Positions 24,715-31,977 of a stretch of DNA of 64,000 nt are shown here, piece after piece. The notes below the pieces were generated by a model. It worked only from the letters and a program-made list of their open reading frames with translations. It was not told the DNA's origin and ran no database searches. Source of the stretch: an uncultured Caulobacterales bacterium (GTDB taxonomy: Bacteria; Pseudomonadota; Alphaproteobacteria; Caulobacterales; Caulobacteraceae); assembly GCA_903884425.1 (NCBI GenBank), contig CAISEP010000020.1, positions 186,001 to 250,000 of the forward strand, written 5' to 3'. The translations under genes were made by a program, and so were the position numbers. Position 1 is the first letter of the stretch; every line of letters begins with the position of its first letter.

Positions 24715-26511
24715 TCAGGCGGCCTTGGCCAGGCCCTTGCCCCGCGCGCCGGTCAGGCGGGCAATGGCGCCGTCGATGGGATTGTCCACCCCGGCCCGGT
24801 GCATGATCACATACTGCTGGACGATGGTCAGGGTGCCGCTCCAGGCCCAGTAGATCAGCAGCCCCGACGGGGTCTGGGCCATCATCACCGTGAACATCAC
24901 CGGCATCAGCTGGTAGACGATCTTCTGGCTGGGATCGGAGCTGGCCGGGGGGCTCATGGAGGTGGAGAGCCACTGGGTGAAGCCGTAGAGCAGCGGCCAC
25001 ACGCCGATGTGCAGCACGCCGCCCAGAATCCCGCCGATCAGCGGGGTCGAGCCCGGATCCCAGGGAATCAGGCCGAACAGGTTCACGAAGCTGGAATCGT
25101 CACGGGCGGACAGGTCGTGAATCCAGCCGAAGAACGGGGCCTGGCGCATCTCCGACGACACCCAAAGCACCTTGGACAGGGCGTAGAGGATGGGAATCTG
25201 CACCAGGATCGGCAGGCACCCGGCCAGGGGATTGACCTTCTCGGCCTGATAGAGGGCCATGGTCTCCTGCTGGGCCTTGGCGGGATCCTTCTCGTTCTTC
25301 TTGCGGATCTCCTCGAGCTTGGGCTGCAGCTTCTTCATCTTCGAGGCCGAATCGAAGCCGCGCTTGGCCAGGGGGAACAGCAGGATCTTCACCACCAGGG
25401 TCATCAGCAGGATGGCCACGCCCCAGTTGCCGGTCAGGCCGTGGAAGGTGGACAGGAGCCAGAACACCGGACGGGTGATGAACCACAGGTTCCCCCAGTC
25501 CACGGCGTTGTCGAGGTTCGGGATGTTCAGGTCCCGCTCATAGGCCTGCAGCAGGTCCACCCGCTTGGCGCCCGCGAACAGGCGCCGCGTCTCCACCGCT
25601 CCGCCGCCGGGGGCGATCACATGGGGCTGGCCGACGAAATTGGCCTCGTACACATCGATGCCGTTGACGGTGGAGATGCGGAAGCCGCCCTTCACCGCAT
25701 GGGTCTGGTCGGGAATCACCGCCGCCAGCCAGTACTTGTCCGTCAGGCCGACCCAGCCGCCCGTATCCTGGATGGAGGTGTCGCCCTTGTCCTTCCAGTC
25801 CTTGAAGGCCTGCAGGCGCAGCTCGTGCTTCTCGCCCAGCGCGCCGACGCCCCCCTCGTGGATGAGGATGTTGGGGGTCAGCACCGGCTTGCCCTGGTGC
25901 TGCACCGAGCCGTAGGCGGCCAGTGTCACCGGCGCGGGGCCGCGATTGGCCACCTGGTCGGTGAGGGTGAACATGAAGTGGTCGTCGATGGCGATGGTGC
26001 GGGTGAAGACCAGACCCCGGCCATTGTCATAGGTCAGGATCACCGGATGGCCGGGAGACAGCACGTCGCCCCCGGTCTGGGTCCAGACCGTCGTGGCATC
26101 GGGCACCCCCGCCGCACCGGCCCAGCCGAACTCGGCGAAATAGGCCTGGGGCACGCCCTCGGGGCGGAACAGCTCCACCTTCGGCGCGCCCTTGGCCAGG
26201 CTCACCGGGTACTGCGCCAGATAGAGGTCGTCGATCCGCGCGCCCTTCAGGGCGATGGACCCGGTCAGGGCCGGGGCATTCACCCGGACCCGGGCGCTCT
26301 GGGCCAGGGCCTCGGACCGCGTCACCACATGCGTCGCCGAGGCCGCCGCGGCGGGCAGGGCCGCCTGCTGGGTCGCCACCAGCTTCTGGTGTGCCAGCTC
26401 CGCCGCCCGCTTCTTCTCCGCCGGCTGCAGCACGAACAGGTTGTAGGCCAGCAGCATCAGCATGGCGATCACGGCGAAAGTGATCGTGTTGCGCGAATTC
26501 TCGTTGTCCAT
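24715..26511 (-). CDS. yidC: Membrane protein insertase YidC
   Basis: A 598-residue Gram-negative-type YidC that inserts and folds inner-membrane proteins with or without SecYEG. The first helix lies at residues 9-29, followed by a large periplasmic beta-domain (about 60-350). The conserved five-helix insertase core begins near 370 (WGVAILLMTLVVKILLFPLA, residue Lys-rich C1 loop FDSASKMKKLQPKLEEIR). C-terminal helices include SGLLIYWAWSGTLTIVQQY. In most alphaproteobacteria yidC follows rpmH-rnpA-yidD; none of these is present here, and the upstream neighbour is a methyltransferase-like gene. Confidence 0.96.
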   Translation of the reverse strand: MDNENSRNTITFAVIAMLMLLAYNLFVLQPAEKKRAAELAHQKLVATQQAALPAAAASATHVVTRSEALAQSARVRVNAPALTGSIALKGARIDDLYLAQYPVSLAKGAPKVELFRPEGVPQAYFAEFGWAGAAGVPDATTVWTQTGGDVLSPGHPVILTYDNGRGLVFTRTIAIDDHFMFTLTDQVANRGPAPVTLAAYGSVQHQGKPVLTPNILIHEGGVGALGEKHELRLQAFKDWKDKGDTSIQDTGGWVGLTDKYWLAAVIPDQTHAVKGGFRISTVNGIDVYEANFVGQPHVIAPGGGAVETRRLFAGAKRVDLLQAYERDLNIPNLDNAVDWGNLWFITRPVFWLLSTFHGLTGNWGVAILLMTLVVKILLFPLAKRGFDSASKMKKLQPKLEEIRKKNEKDPAKAQQETMALYQAEKVNPLAGCLPILVQIPILYALSKVLWVSSEMRQAPFFGWIHDLSARDDSSFVNLFGLIPWDPGSTPLIGGILGGVLHIGVWPLLYGFTQWLSTSMSPPASSDPSQKIVYQLMPVMFTVMMAQTPSGLLIYWAWSGTLTIVQQYVIMHRAGVDNPIDGAIARLTGARGKGLAKAA

Positions 26512-26603
26512 CAGGAAATCGGCTCGGCTCTGGCAGGTGGGCCCCGCTTATCCGCGCCCCGGGTGCGGGCGTCAAGCAAGGGCAGTGCGGGGAACTCGGG
26601 ATT

Positions 26604-26707
26604 GCGTCCTTCGAGACGGGCCTGGCGGCCCTCCTCAGGATGACAATTGTTATAGTGCCTCAAACCTCGTCATCCTGAGGAGGGCGAAGCCCGTCTCGAA
26701 GGACGCA
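26604..26707. repeat. Class B repeat B5 (symmetrical variant)
   Basis: A 104-bp class B unit in the gap upstream of yidC. Unlike the others it has the same end type on both sides (GCGTCCTTCGAGACGGG and CCCGTCTCGAAGGACGC), making it close to a perfect inverted repeat around an AT-rich centre. The yidC promoter must lie in the 26512-26603 segment or upstream of the repeat. Confidence 0.87.
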
Positions 26708-26715
26708 CCGCCCCC

Positions 26716-27471
26716 TCACCCCTTCGGCTTGCGGAACTTCAGGATGAAGGTGTCCGTATGGCCGCGGATCTTGCCGTCGAAGACATTCAGGGTGTGGGCG
26801 TCGTCGGGATTGGCCAAGAGGGTCGAGGTTCCGTCCAGCACGAACCCGGCGGCCATCACCTCGGCCTTCACCGTCTCGATGTCGATCCGGTGCAGGGTGT
26901 TGGTGTCGCGCACCCCGGAGCCCGCCTGGGCGGCATGGTCGAGGATCACATAGACGCCCCCCGGCTTCAGGGCATCGAAGATGGCCTTGTTCACCTTGGC
27001 GAGGTCCGCCGGCCCCATGAAGGGGTCGTGGAAGTCGTGGTAGTTCCAGCTGGTCCAGACCATGTCCAGCTTCTCTGCCGTGGCGAAGCCGTTGATCGGG
27101 GGCGACGCCAGGGAGATGTTCCGGTGGTCGGCCATCAGCGCGGTGACGCCCTCGGTCGCCCGGGGGCCGAACTTCAGGATCTCGGTGGGGACCACGGCAT
27201 AGACCCGGCCCTTGGGCCCGACGATGTCGCTGAAGAGGACCGTGTAGTAGCCCGCGCCGGGCATCAGGTCGGCGACCTTGTCACCGGGGCGGACCCCGGC
27301 AAAGGCCAGCACCTCGCCCGGGTGCCGCGAGGCGTCCAGGTCGAGGGCCTTCTGCGGCCGGGACTTGTCGGCCAGGGCCGCGGCGATGGGACTGGGAGGG
27401 GCAGCCGCCACGGCGGACGCCAGGAGCCCGAGGCTGAGCGCCCCGGCTGCGAAGGTGCGGATCAGGCGCAT
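26716..27471 (-). CDS. Secreted class I methyltransferase-like protein
   Basis: A 251-residue protein with a clear signal peptide (about residues 1-23, ending AAA). The rest has a Rossmann methyltransferase layout: a motif I-like glycine loop (VADLMPGAGYYT), a motif II acidic-like position, and a post-motif block with VYVILDHAAQAGSG. Related exported proteins exist in Caulobacterales. A SAM-dependent enzyme in the periplasm would lack its cofactor, so it may act before export, bind another ligand, or be misdirected. The frame is open to 27657 only through repeat DNA; the ATG at 27471 starts the signal peptide. Confidence 0.83.
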   Translation of the reverse strand: MRLIRTFAAGALSLGLLASAVAAAPPSPIAAALADKSRPQKALDLDASRHPGEVLAFAGVRPGDKVADLMPGAGYYTVLFSDIVGPKGRVYAVVPTEILKFGPRATEGVTALMADHRNISLASPPINGFATAEKLDMVWTSWNYHDFHDPFMGPADLAKVNKAIFDALKPGGVYVILDHAAQAGSGVRDTNTLHRIDIETVKAEVMAAGFVLDGTSTLLANPDDAHTLNVFDGKIRGHTDTFILKFRKPKG

Positions 27472-27543
27472 GTGTTGTTGGACCCCGGTGATGTGTGCCG
27501 TGAAGATAGGGCGGCCGGAGGGGTTTCGCAAAGCGTTGCGGCA

Positions 27544-27811
27544 TGCGTGGTTCGAGACGCCCCTTCGGGGCTCCTCACCATGACGAGGGATTGTGTTTTC
27601 GAGCCCACATCCTGATCCGTACAGAGCACAAACGCGCGTCATCCTGAGGAGGGCCAAAGGCCCGTCTCGAAGGACGCTGCGTGGTTCGAGACGCCCCTTC
27701 GGGGCTCCTCACCATGACGAAGGTTGGAGCTCTCGAGCCCACGGCCTCATCCGCGAGTGGATCAAACGCGCGTCATCCTGAGGAGGGCCAAAGGCCCGTC
27801 TCGAAGGACCC
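27544..27811. repeat. Two tandem class B repeats B6
   Basis: Two complete class B units in direct orientation (about 27544-27677 and 27678-27811) lie between the methyltransferase-like gene and the next small gene. Their ends are nearly identical (TGCGTGGTTCGAGACGCC, GTCTCGAAGGACGC) while the roughly 45-bp middles have diverged. Bases 27472-27543 hold no visible feature. Confidence 0.9.
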
Positions 27812-27818
27812 AGCCCCC

Positions 27819-28079
27819 CTACCCCAGCAGCCACACCAGCGCGGCGCGGAAGAAGGCCGTCAGCGGGCCGGTGGCGGCCAGCAGGACAAGCCCCCCCGGC
27901 GCGAACACCGAGGCCCCGGTCAGGTGGATCCAGCCGGCCCCCTGCGCCCCCATCAGGGCGAGGCCGATGAGCCCGCAGACCCCGAGGACGATGCTCCACG
28001 CGCTCACCCGGGGCTTCAGCCGGCGGCTCTTGGAGCCCTGCCAGCGAACCAGTTCGAAATGTCCGATCCGGTGTTCCAT
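27819..28079 (-). CDS. Small two-helix membrane protein
   Basis: An 86-residue protein with a basic N-terminal segment (about residues 1-27) and two hydrophobic stretches (about 28-48 and 56-80). I do not recognise a family. The ATG at 28079 lies five bases after the stop of the upstream 127-residue gene, so the two are probably co-transcribed. It ends directly before repeat B6. Confidence 0.62.
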   Translation of the reverse strand: MEHRIGHFELVRWQGSKSRRLKPRVSAWSIVLGVCGLIGLALMGAQGAGWIHLTGASVFAPGGLVLLAATGPLTAFFRAALVWLLG

Positions 28080-28084
28080 GAGGG

Positions 28085-28468
28085 CTAGACCCCGCCCATG
28101 GACGGGCGCGGGGCCCGGCGGACACGGGTCCGCTCGATGGAGTGATAGGCCTGGCGGACCATGCGGAACAGGGTCACCTGTCCCGGCGGCTCGAGGGTCA
28201 GGCCCGCGGTCTCCCGCTCCGCCGCATCCCGGTCCATCCGGGCCAGGGTCAGGTCGGTGACGATCCGGGCCACGGCCGCGTCGTCGGACAGGGCGGTGGC
28301 GCACTGCATCAGGTCACGCTCCAGCCGGGTCCGCGCGGCATCCGGCACCGGCCCCATCTCCCCGGACACGTCCCGAGACGTCTCATCGGCCGTCACCTGA
28401 CCGAGGGACGCCATGCCGGGACATGCGAGCTCGGGACCGGCAAAGACAGCGTCAACGGAATCGGGCAC
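28085..28468 (-). CDS. Hypothetical protein, 127 residues
   Basis: No family recognised. The start is a GTG at 28468 with GAGG ten bases upstream. The product has no signal or membrane segment. Its centre is helical and charged (LMQCATALSDDAAVARIVTDL), and the C-terminal 35 residues are basic. It lies five bases upstream of the small membrane-protein gene. The 385-bp AT-richer gap upstream would hold its promoter. Overlapping open frames on the other strand are less convincing. Confidence 0.55.
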   Translation of the reverse strand: MPDSVDAVFAGPELACPGMASLGQVTADETSRDVSGEMGPVPDAARTRLERDLMQCATALSDDAAVARIVTDLTLARMDRDAAERETAGLTLEPPGQVTLFRMVRQAYHSIERTRVRRAPRPSMGGV

Positions 28469-28743
28469 GGGGGAAGCCTCGTATGATCAAGCGCTTAGGA
28501 CTGCGGCAGGGGGCCATCATAGCTCATTTCAGCAATATTTCCCAATAATTCTGCTCCGCCAGTGACAGATTTTCATGTGGATTTTTTGCGCCCGGGACGC
28601 AGATTTTCCCAATCGCCCTGTGGATCTATGACACATGCAGAAACATGCATTCGCTTTTGCGCCGCATTCAGGCCACTGCACTACGAGATCGCAAAATGTC
28701 CGAGGTATTGGCCGCAGTTCTTCCCGACAAATACTCACCGGAA
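28469..28743. other. AT-richer intergenic region, promoter side of the 127-residue gene
   Basis: This gap has clearly lower G+C than its surroundings and contains several TTTCCCAAT-like stretches (near 28538, 28609) and an ATGCA..TGCAT inverted repeat near 28635-28650. No convincing coding region is visible on either strand. It should carry the promoter of the 28468 gene. A small RNA is possible but unsupported. Confidence 0.45.
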
Positions 28744-28779
28744 AGCAAAAGACCCCCGGACGCATCGCCCGGGGGTCTT
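28744..28779 (-). terminator. Intrinsic terminator of etfBA
   Basis: A ten-base stem (AGACCCCCGG at 28750-28759 with CCGGGGGTCT at 28769-28778) around a nine-base loop. On the minus strand it is followed by TTTTGCTTT. It lies about 75 bp after the etfA stop. The stem/T-run layout is that of a Rho-independent terminator. Confidence 0.85.
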
Positions 28780-28853
28780 GGTCTTGCCATGGAACGGCTG
28801 ACGGATCGGTCAGGGACGCAGGGCCCCTGTTTGCCGATCCTGTGCCGATCGTC

Positions 28854-29801
28854 CTACTTGCCGATCTTGGTCAGCTCTTCCATCAGCTCGGGCACGGCGG
28901 TCTTGTAGTCCGCCACGAGGCCGTAGTCCGCCACCTGGAAGATCGGCGCGTCCGCGTCCTTGTTGATGGCGACGATGATCTTGGAGTCCTTCATCCCCGC
29001 CAGGTGCTGGATGGCACCGGAAATGCCGATGGCCACATAGAGGTCAGGCGCGACCACCTTGCCGGTCTGGCCGACCTGGTAGTCGTTGGGGGCGTAGCCC
29101 GCATCCACCGCGGCGCGGCTGGCGCCCACGGCGGCACCCAGCTTGTCGGCCAGGGGCTCGATCACCCGGGCGAACTCTTCCGCCGAACCCAGCGCGCGAC
29201 CGCCGGACACGACGATCTTGGCGCCCGCCAGTTCCGGACGGTCGGACTTCACCACTTCCTCGGAGACGAACTGCGCCGCCGGGCCCGACGCGCCGGGGAC
29301 GGAAACCGCCTCCACCGCCGCGGAACCGCCCTCGCCCGCGCCCTTGAAGGCGGTGGCACGGACGGTGATGACCAGCTTGGAATCACCGGACTTCACGGTT
29401 TCCAGGGCGTTGCCCGCATAGATCGGACGCACGAAGGTCTTGGCGTCCACCACCTCGATCACGTCGGTGATCTGGGACACGTCGAGCTTCGCAGCGATGC
29501 GCGGGGCGAAGTTCTTGCCGGCCGAGGTGGCGGGGGTGAGGATCGCCTCGTACCCGCCGGCCAGGGACACCACCAGATCGGTGACGGCCTCGGCCAGGCC
29601 CTGGCCCAGGGACGCGCTCTCGGCGGTGAGCACCTTGCGCACCCCGGCGATGGCGGCGGCAGACGCCGCGGCCCCGGCGACCGAGGCGCCCATGACGAGC
29701 ACATCCACGTCGCCGGAGATCAGCTTGGCGGCGGCGACGGTCTTGCCGGTGGTTTCCCGGACGGCGGTGCCGTCGTGGTCTGCAATGACGAGAACAGCCA
29801 T
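28854..29801 (-). CDS. etfA: Electron transfer flavoprotein alpha subunit
   Basis: A 315-residue FAD-binding subunit of the ETF heterodimer, which carries electrons from acyl-CoA and other dehydrogenases to ETF-quinone oxidoreductase. The C-terminal FAD domain is intact: [18 protein letters not shown], then [23 protein letters not shown], and [12 protein letters not shown]. The length is typical. The ATG overlaps the etfB stop by one base (TGATG), so the subunits are translationally coupled, and an intrinsic terminator follows the gene. Confidence 0.97.
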   Translation of the reverse strand: MAVLVIADHDGTAVRETTGKTVAAAKLISGDVDVLVMGASVAGAAASAAAIAGVRKVLTAESASLGQGLAEAVTDLVVSLAGGYEAILTPATSAGKNFAPRIAAKLDVSQITDVIEVVDAKTFVRPIYAGNALETVKSGDSKLVITVRATAFKGAGEGGSAAVEAVSVPGASGPAAQFVSEEVVKSDRPELAGAKIVVSGGRALGSAEEFARVIEPLADKLGAAVGASRAAVDAGYAPNDYQVGQTGKVVAPDLYVAIGISGAIQHLAGMKDSKIIVAINKDADAPIFQVADYGLVADYKTAVPELMEELTKIGK

Positions 29802-30550
29802 CAGATGACCCCCGCTTCGTTCTTCAGCTTGGACACGAGTTCCGCCACATCGGCGACCTTGGCACCGCCCTGGCGCTTGGGCGGCTCGGTGACCTTGACC
29901 ACGGTGAGGCGGTTGGCCACGTCGACGCCGTAGTCACCGGTCGACTTGATGTCGATCGGCTTCTTCTTCGCCTTCATGATGTTCGGCAGGGAGGCATAGC
30001 GCGGCTCGTTCAGGCGCAGGTCCGCGGTGATCACCGCCGGCAGGGCCACCGACAGGGTCTGCAGACCGCCGTCCACTTCCCGGGTGACCGAGGCGGTCTG
30101 GCCGGAGATCTCGATCTTCGAGGCGAAGGTCGCCTGCGGCCAGTCCAGCAGGGCGGCCAGCATCTGGCCCACGGCGTTGTTGTCGCCGTCGATGGCCTGC
30201 TTGCCCATCACCACCACGCCGGGTTGTTCCTCGGCAATCACGGCCTTCAGCAGCTTGGCCACGGCCAGGGGCTCGAGGTCGGCGTCGGTCTGGATCAGGA
30301 TGCCGCGGTCGGCGCCCATGGCCAGCGCCGTGCGGAGCGTCTCCTGCGCCTGGGCGGGACCGATGGAGACCACCACCACTTCGGTGGCGACGCCCTTTTC
30401 CTTCAGGCGCACGGCTTCTTCCGTGCCGATTTCATCGAAGGGGTTCATCGACATCTTGACGTTGGCGAGGTCCACGCCTGTCTGGTCGGGCTTCACCCGG
30501 ACCTTGACGTTGTAGTCGATGACCCGCTTGACCGGGACCAGAACCTTCAT
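29801..30550 (-). CDS. etfB: Electron transfer flavoprotein beta subunit
   Basis: A 249-residue AMP-binding subunit of ETF. The signatures include [14 protein letters not shown] at the start, [37 protein letters not shown] and the recognition-loop region [20 protein letters not shown]. The frame is open far upstream, but the ATG at 30550 starts the canonical sequence and has AAGGA upstream. It is first in the etfBA operon; the promoter lies in the 228-bp gap to 30778, where I see no other feature. Confidence 0.96.
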   Translation of the reverse strand: MKVLVPVKRVIDYNVKVRVKPDQTGVDLANVKMSMNPFDEIGTEEAVRLKEKGVATEVVVVSIGPAQAQETLRTALAMGADRGILIQTDADLEPLAVAKLLKAVIAEEQPGVVVMGKQAIDGDNNAVGQMLAALLDWPQATFASKIEISGQTASVTREVDGGLQTLSVALPAVITADLRLNEPRYASLPNIMKAKKKPIDIKSTGDYGVDVANRLTVVKVTEPPKRQGGAKVADVAELVSKLKNEAGVI

Positions 30551-30778
30551 GGCTGTTTTTGTCCTTAAGCGAATCTGTGGGGACGGGTGGGCCGGGAGGT
30601 CAGTCCCCGCCATGGCGCGTGAAAGCCGGTGCGCCGCCCGTCCATGGGCAAAACGCCCGGGGCCGGACGCTTCGGGCCCTCTCAAACGCGAGCCGGACCC
30701 CGCAGTCAAGAGGCAGCGCGACATACCGTAGCGGCACCATGGCTTGCAGAGCCGCAGACCCGACGGCATAAGACCGCC

Positions 30779-31024
30779 ATGTCCGATTATCTTGGCCGCG
30801 TGAAACTGTTCCTGATCCTCGCCTTCTTCGTCCTGGCGGCGGCGGCGATCGCCTATGACCGCCTGTGGCTGGCCCCCGGCCGGGACTGCGAGGCGGCGCA
30901 CAACTGGTGGGATCCCAAGCTGCGCATCTGCGGCCGCACCGTGTGGATCCCCGACCTGACCCACCGCCGCGCCCCCTCCAACGCCCAGAAGCCCTGGGAC
31001 ATGCTGCCGCAGAAGGTGCGGTAG
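30779..31024 (+). CDS. Small single-pass membrane protein
   Basis: An 81-residue protein with one helix at about residues 9-27, then a short extracytoplasmic part containing two Cys and the block [15 protein letters not shown], and a basic tail. I do not recognise the family. The paired cysteines flanking a Trp-rich loop suggest a disulfide in the periplasm. It is divergent from etfB and convergent with pdeM, with class A array A2 just downstream. Confidence 0.7.
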   Translation: MSDYLGRVKLFLILAFFVLAAAAIAYDRLWLAPGRDCEAAHNWWDPKLRICGRTVWIPDLTHRRAPSNAQKPWDMLPQKVR

Positions 31025-31040
31025 GGGGTTTTCGGACGGA

Positions 31041-31225
31041 GGTTCCCGGGTCTTCGCCCGGGAATGACGGGTTTCAGATATCAAATGCAGTCGTCATTCC
31101 CGCCCTTGAGGCGGGAACCTCGTGCCGGATGTGGCGCTCCATCCTGTACAAGGTTCCCGGGTCTTCGCCCGGGAATGACGACTAAAAATATGAAACTCGT
31201 CATTCCCGGCCTTGAGCCGGGAACC
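31041..31225. repeat. Class A repeat array A2 (four hairpin units)
   Basis: Two direct units (31041 and 31152, 111 bp apart) alternate with two inverted ones. Opposed units flank AT-rich spacers (TTTCAGATATCAAATG-type and CTAAAAATATGAAACT). The array fills the gap between the convergent small membrane-protein gene and pdeM. Confidence 0.9.
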
Positions 31226-31242
31226 ACGCCCCCCCCCCCCCC

Positions 31243-31977
31243 TCAATCCGGCCGCAGCCTGGCAAAGGGCAGCGGATGCACCCGGTCGGCCCCCAGCGCG
31301 CAGGCCATCGGCGGGCGGGCAAACATCCCGGCATAGGCCGCGTCCAGCAGGTTCAGCCCCCCGGCATAGGCCCCGAAGGCGGGCAGGATCAGCCGCGAGC
31401 CGTCCGTGGCGAAGCAGCGCCGCCGCACCCCGCGCCGGGCCGCCACCACCTTGGCACAGGGGTGCAGGTGACCCGCCACCTCCCCCGGCGCCGGACCCGG
31501 CTGCGGTTCGTGGCGAAGCACCAGCCCCTCCGCCGTCCACTCCGCCGCCCGGCGACCGGGCAGGTCGTCCAGCCCCTCCGCATCGTGATTGCCGACGATC
31601 CAGACCAGCTCCGCCGCCTCCGCCAGGGCCGCGATCCGGGCGTGGTCCCGGGGCAGCATCCGCTCCGTCCCCCGGGCGTCGTGGAAGCTGTCCCCCAGCA
31701 GCACGATCCGGGCGGGGGCAAGCGCGCGGACCTCCGCCTCCAGCCGGGACAGGGTGGCGGGGGTGTCGTAGGGGGGCAGAAGCTGCCCCCGGGCGGCATA
31801 GGCCGAGCCCTTCTCCAGGTGCAGGTCGGCGGCCACCAGGGTCCGCTCCGCCTCCAGCCAGAGCGCGCCGGACACCCGCAGCTGCACCGGCCGGCCGTTC
31901 ACCCGCACCCAAAGGGCCCCGCAGGGGGACACGGCCAGGGCAGGCATCGCGGCCTGGGCTTGCGCCGTGGCGGTCAT
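31243..31977 (-). CDS. pdeM: Ligase-associated DNA damage response endonuclease PdeM
   Basis: A 244-residue calcineurin-like metallophosphoesterase. The dinuclear metal motifs are all visible: ADLHLEKGS, LLGDSFHD, VGNHDAE and GHLHP. PdeM-type proteins are encoded with a DEXH helicase, an ATP-dependent ligase and an exonuclease in bacterial repair clusters, and they act as DNA nucleases or phosphatases. Its ATG overlaps the helicase stop (ATGA). The ligase and exonuclease members are not in this window. Confidence 0.92.
   Translation of the reverse strand: MTATAQAQAAMPALAVSPCGALWVRVNGRPVQLRVSGALWLEAERTLVAADLHLEKGSAYAARGQLLPPYDTPATLSRLEAEVRALAPARIVLLGDSFHDARGTERMLPRDHARIAALAEAAELVWIVGNHDAEGLDDLPGRRAAEWTAEGLVLRHEPQPGPAPGEVAGHLHPCAKVVAARRGVRRRCFATDGSRLILPAFGAYAGGLNLLDAAYAGMFARPPMACALGADRVHPLPFARLRPD

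Noticed and set aside
28529-28765. 78-codon minus-strand frame rich in Cys in the AT-rich gap
   Set aside because: Composition and lack of a ribosome site do not support coding, and it runs across the etfBA terminator.
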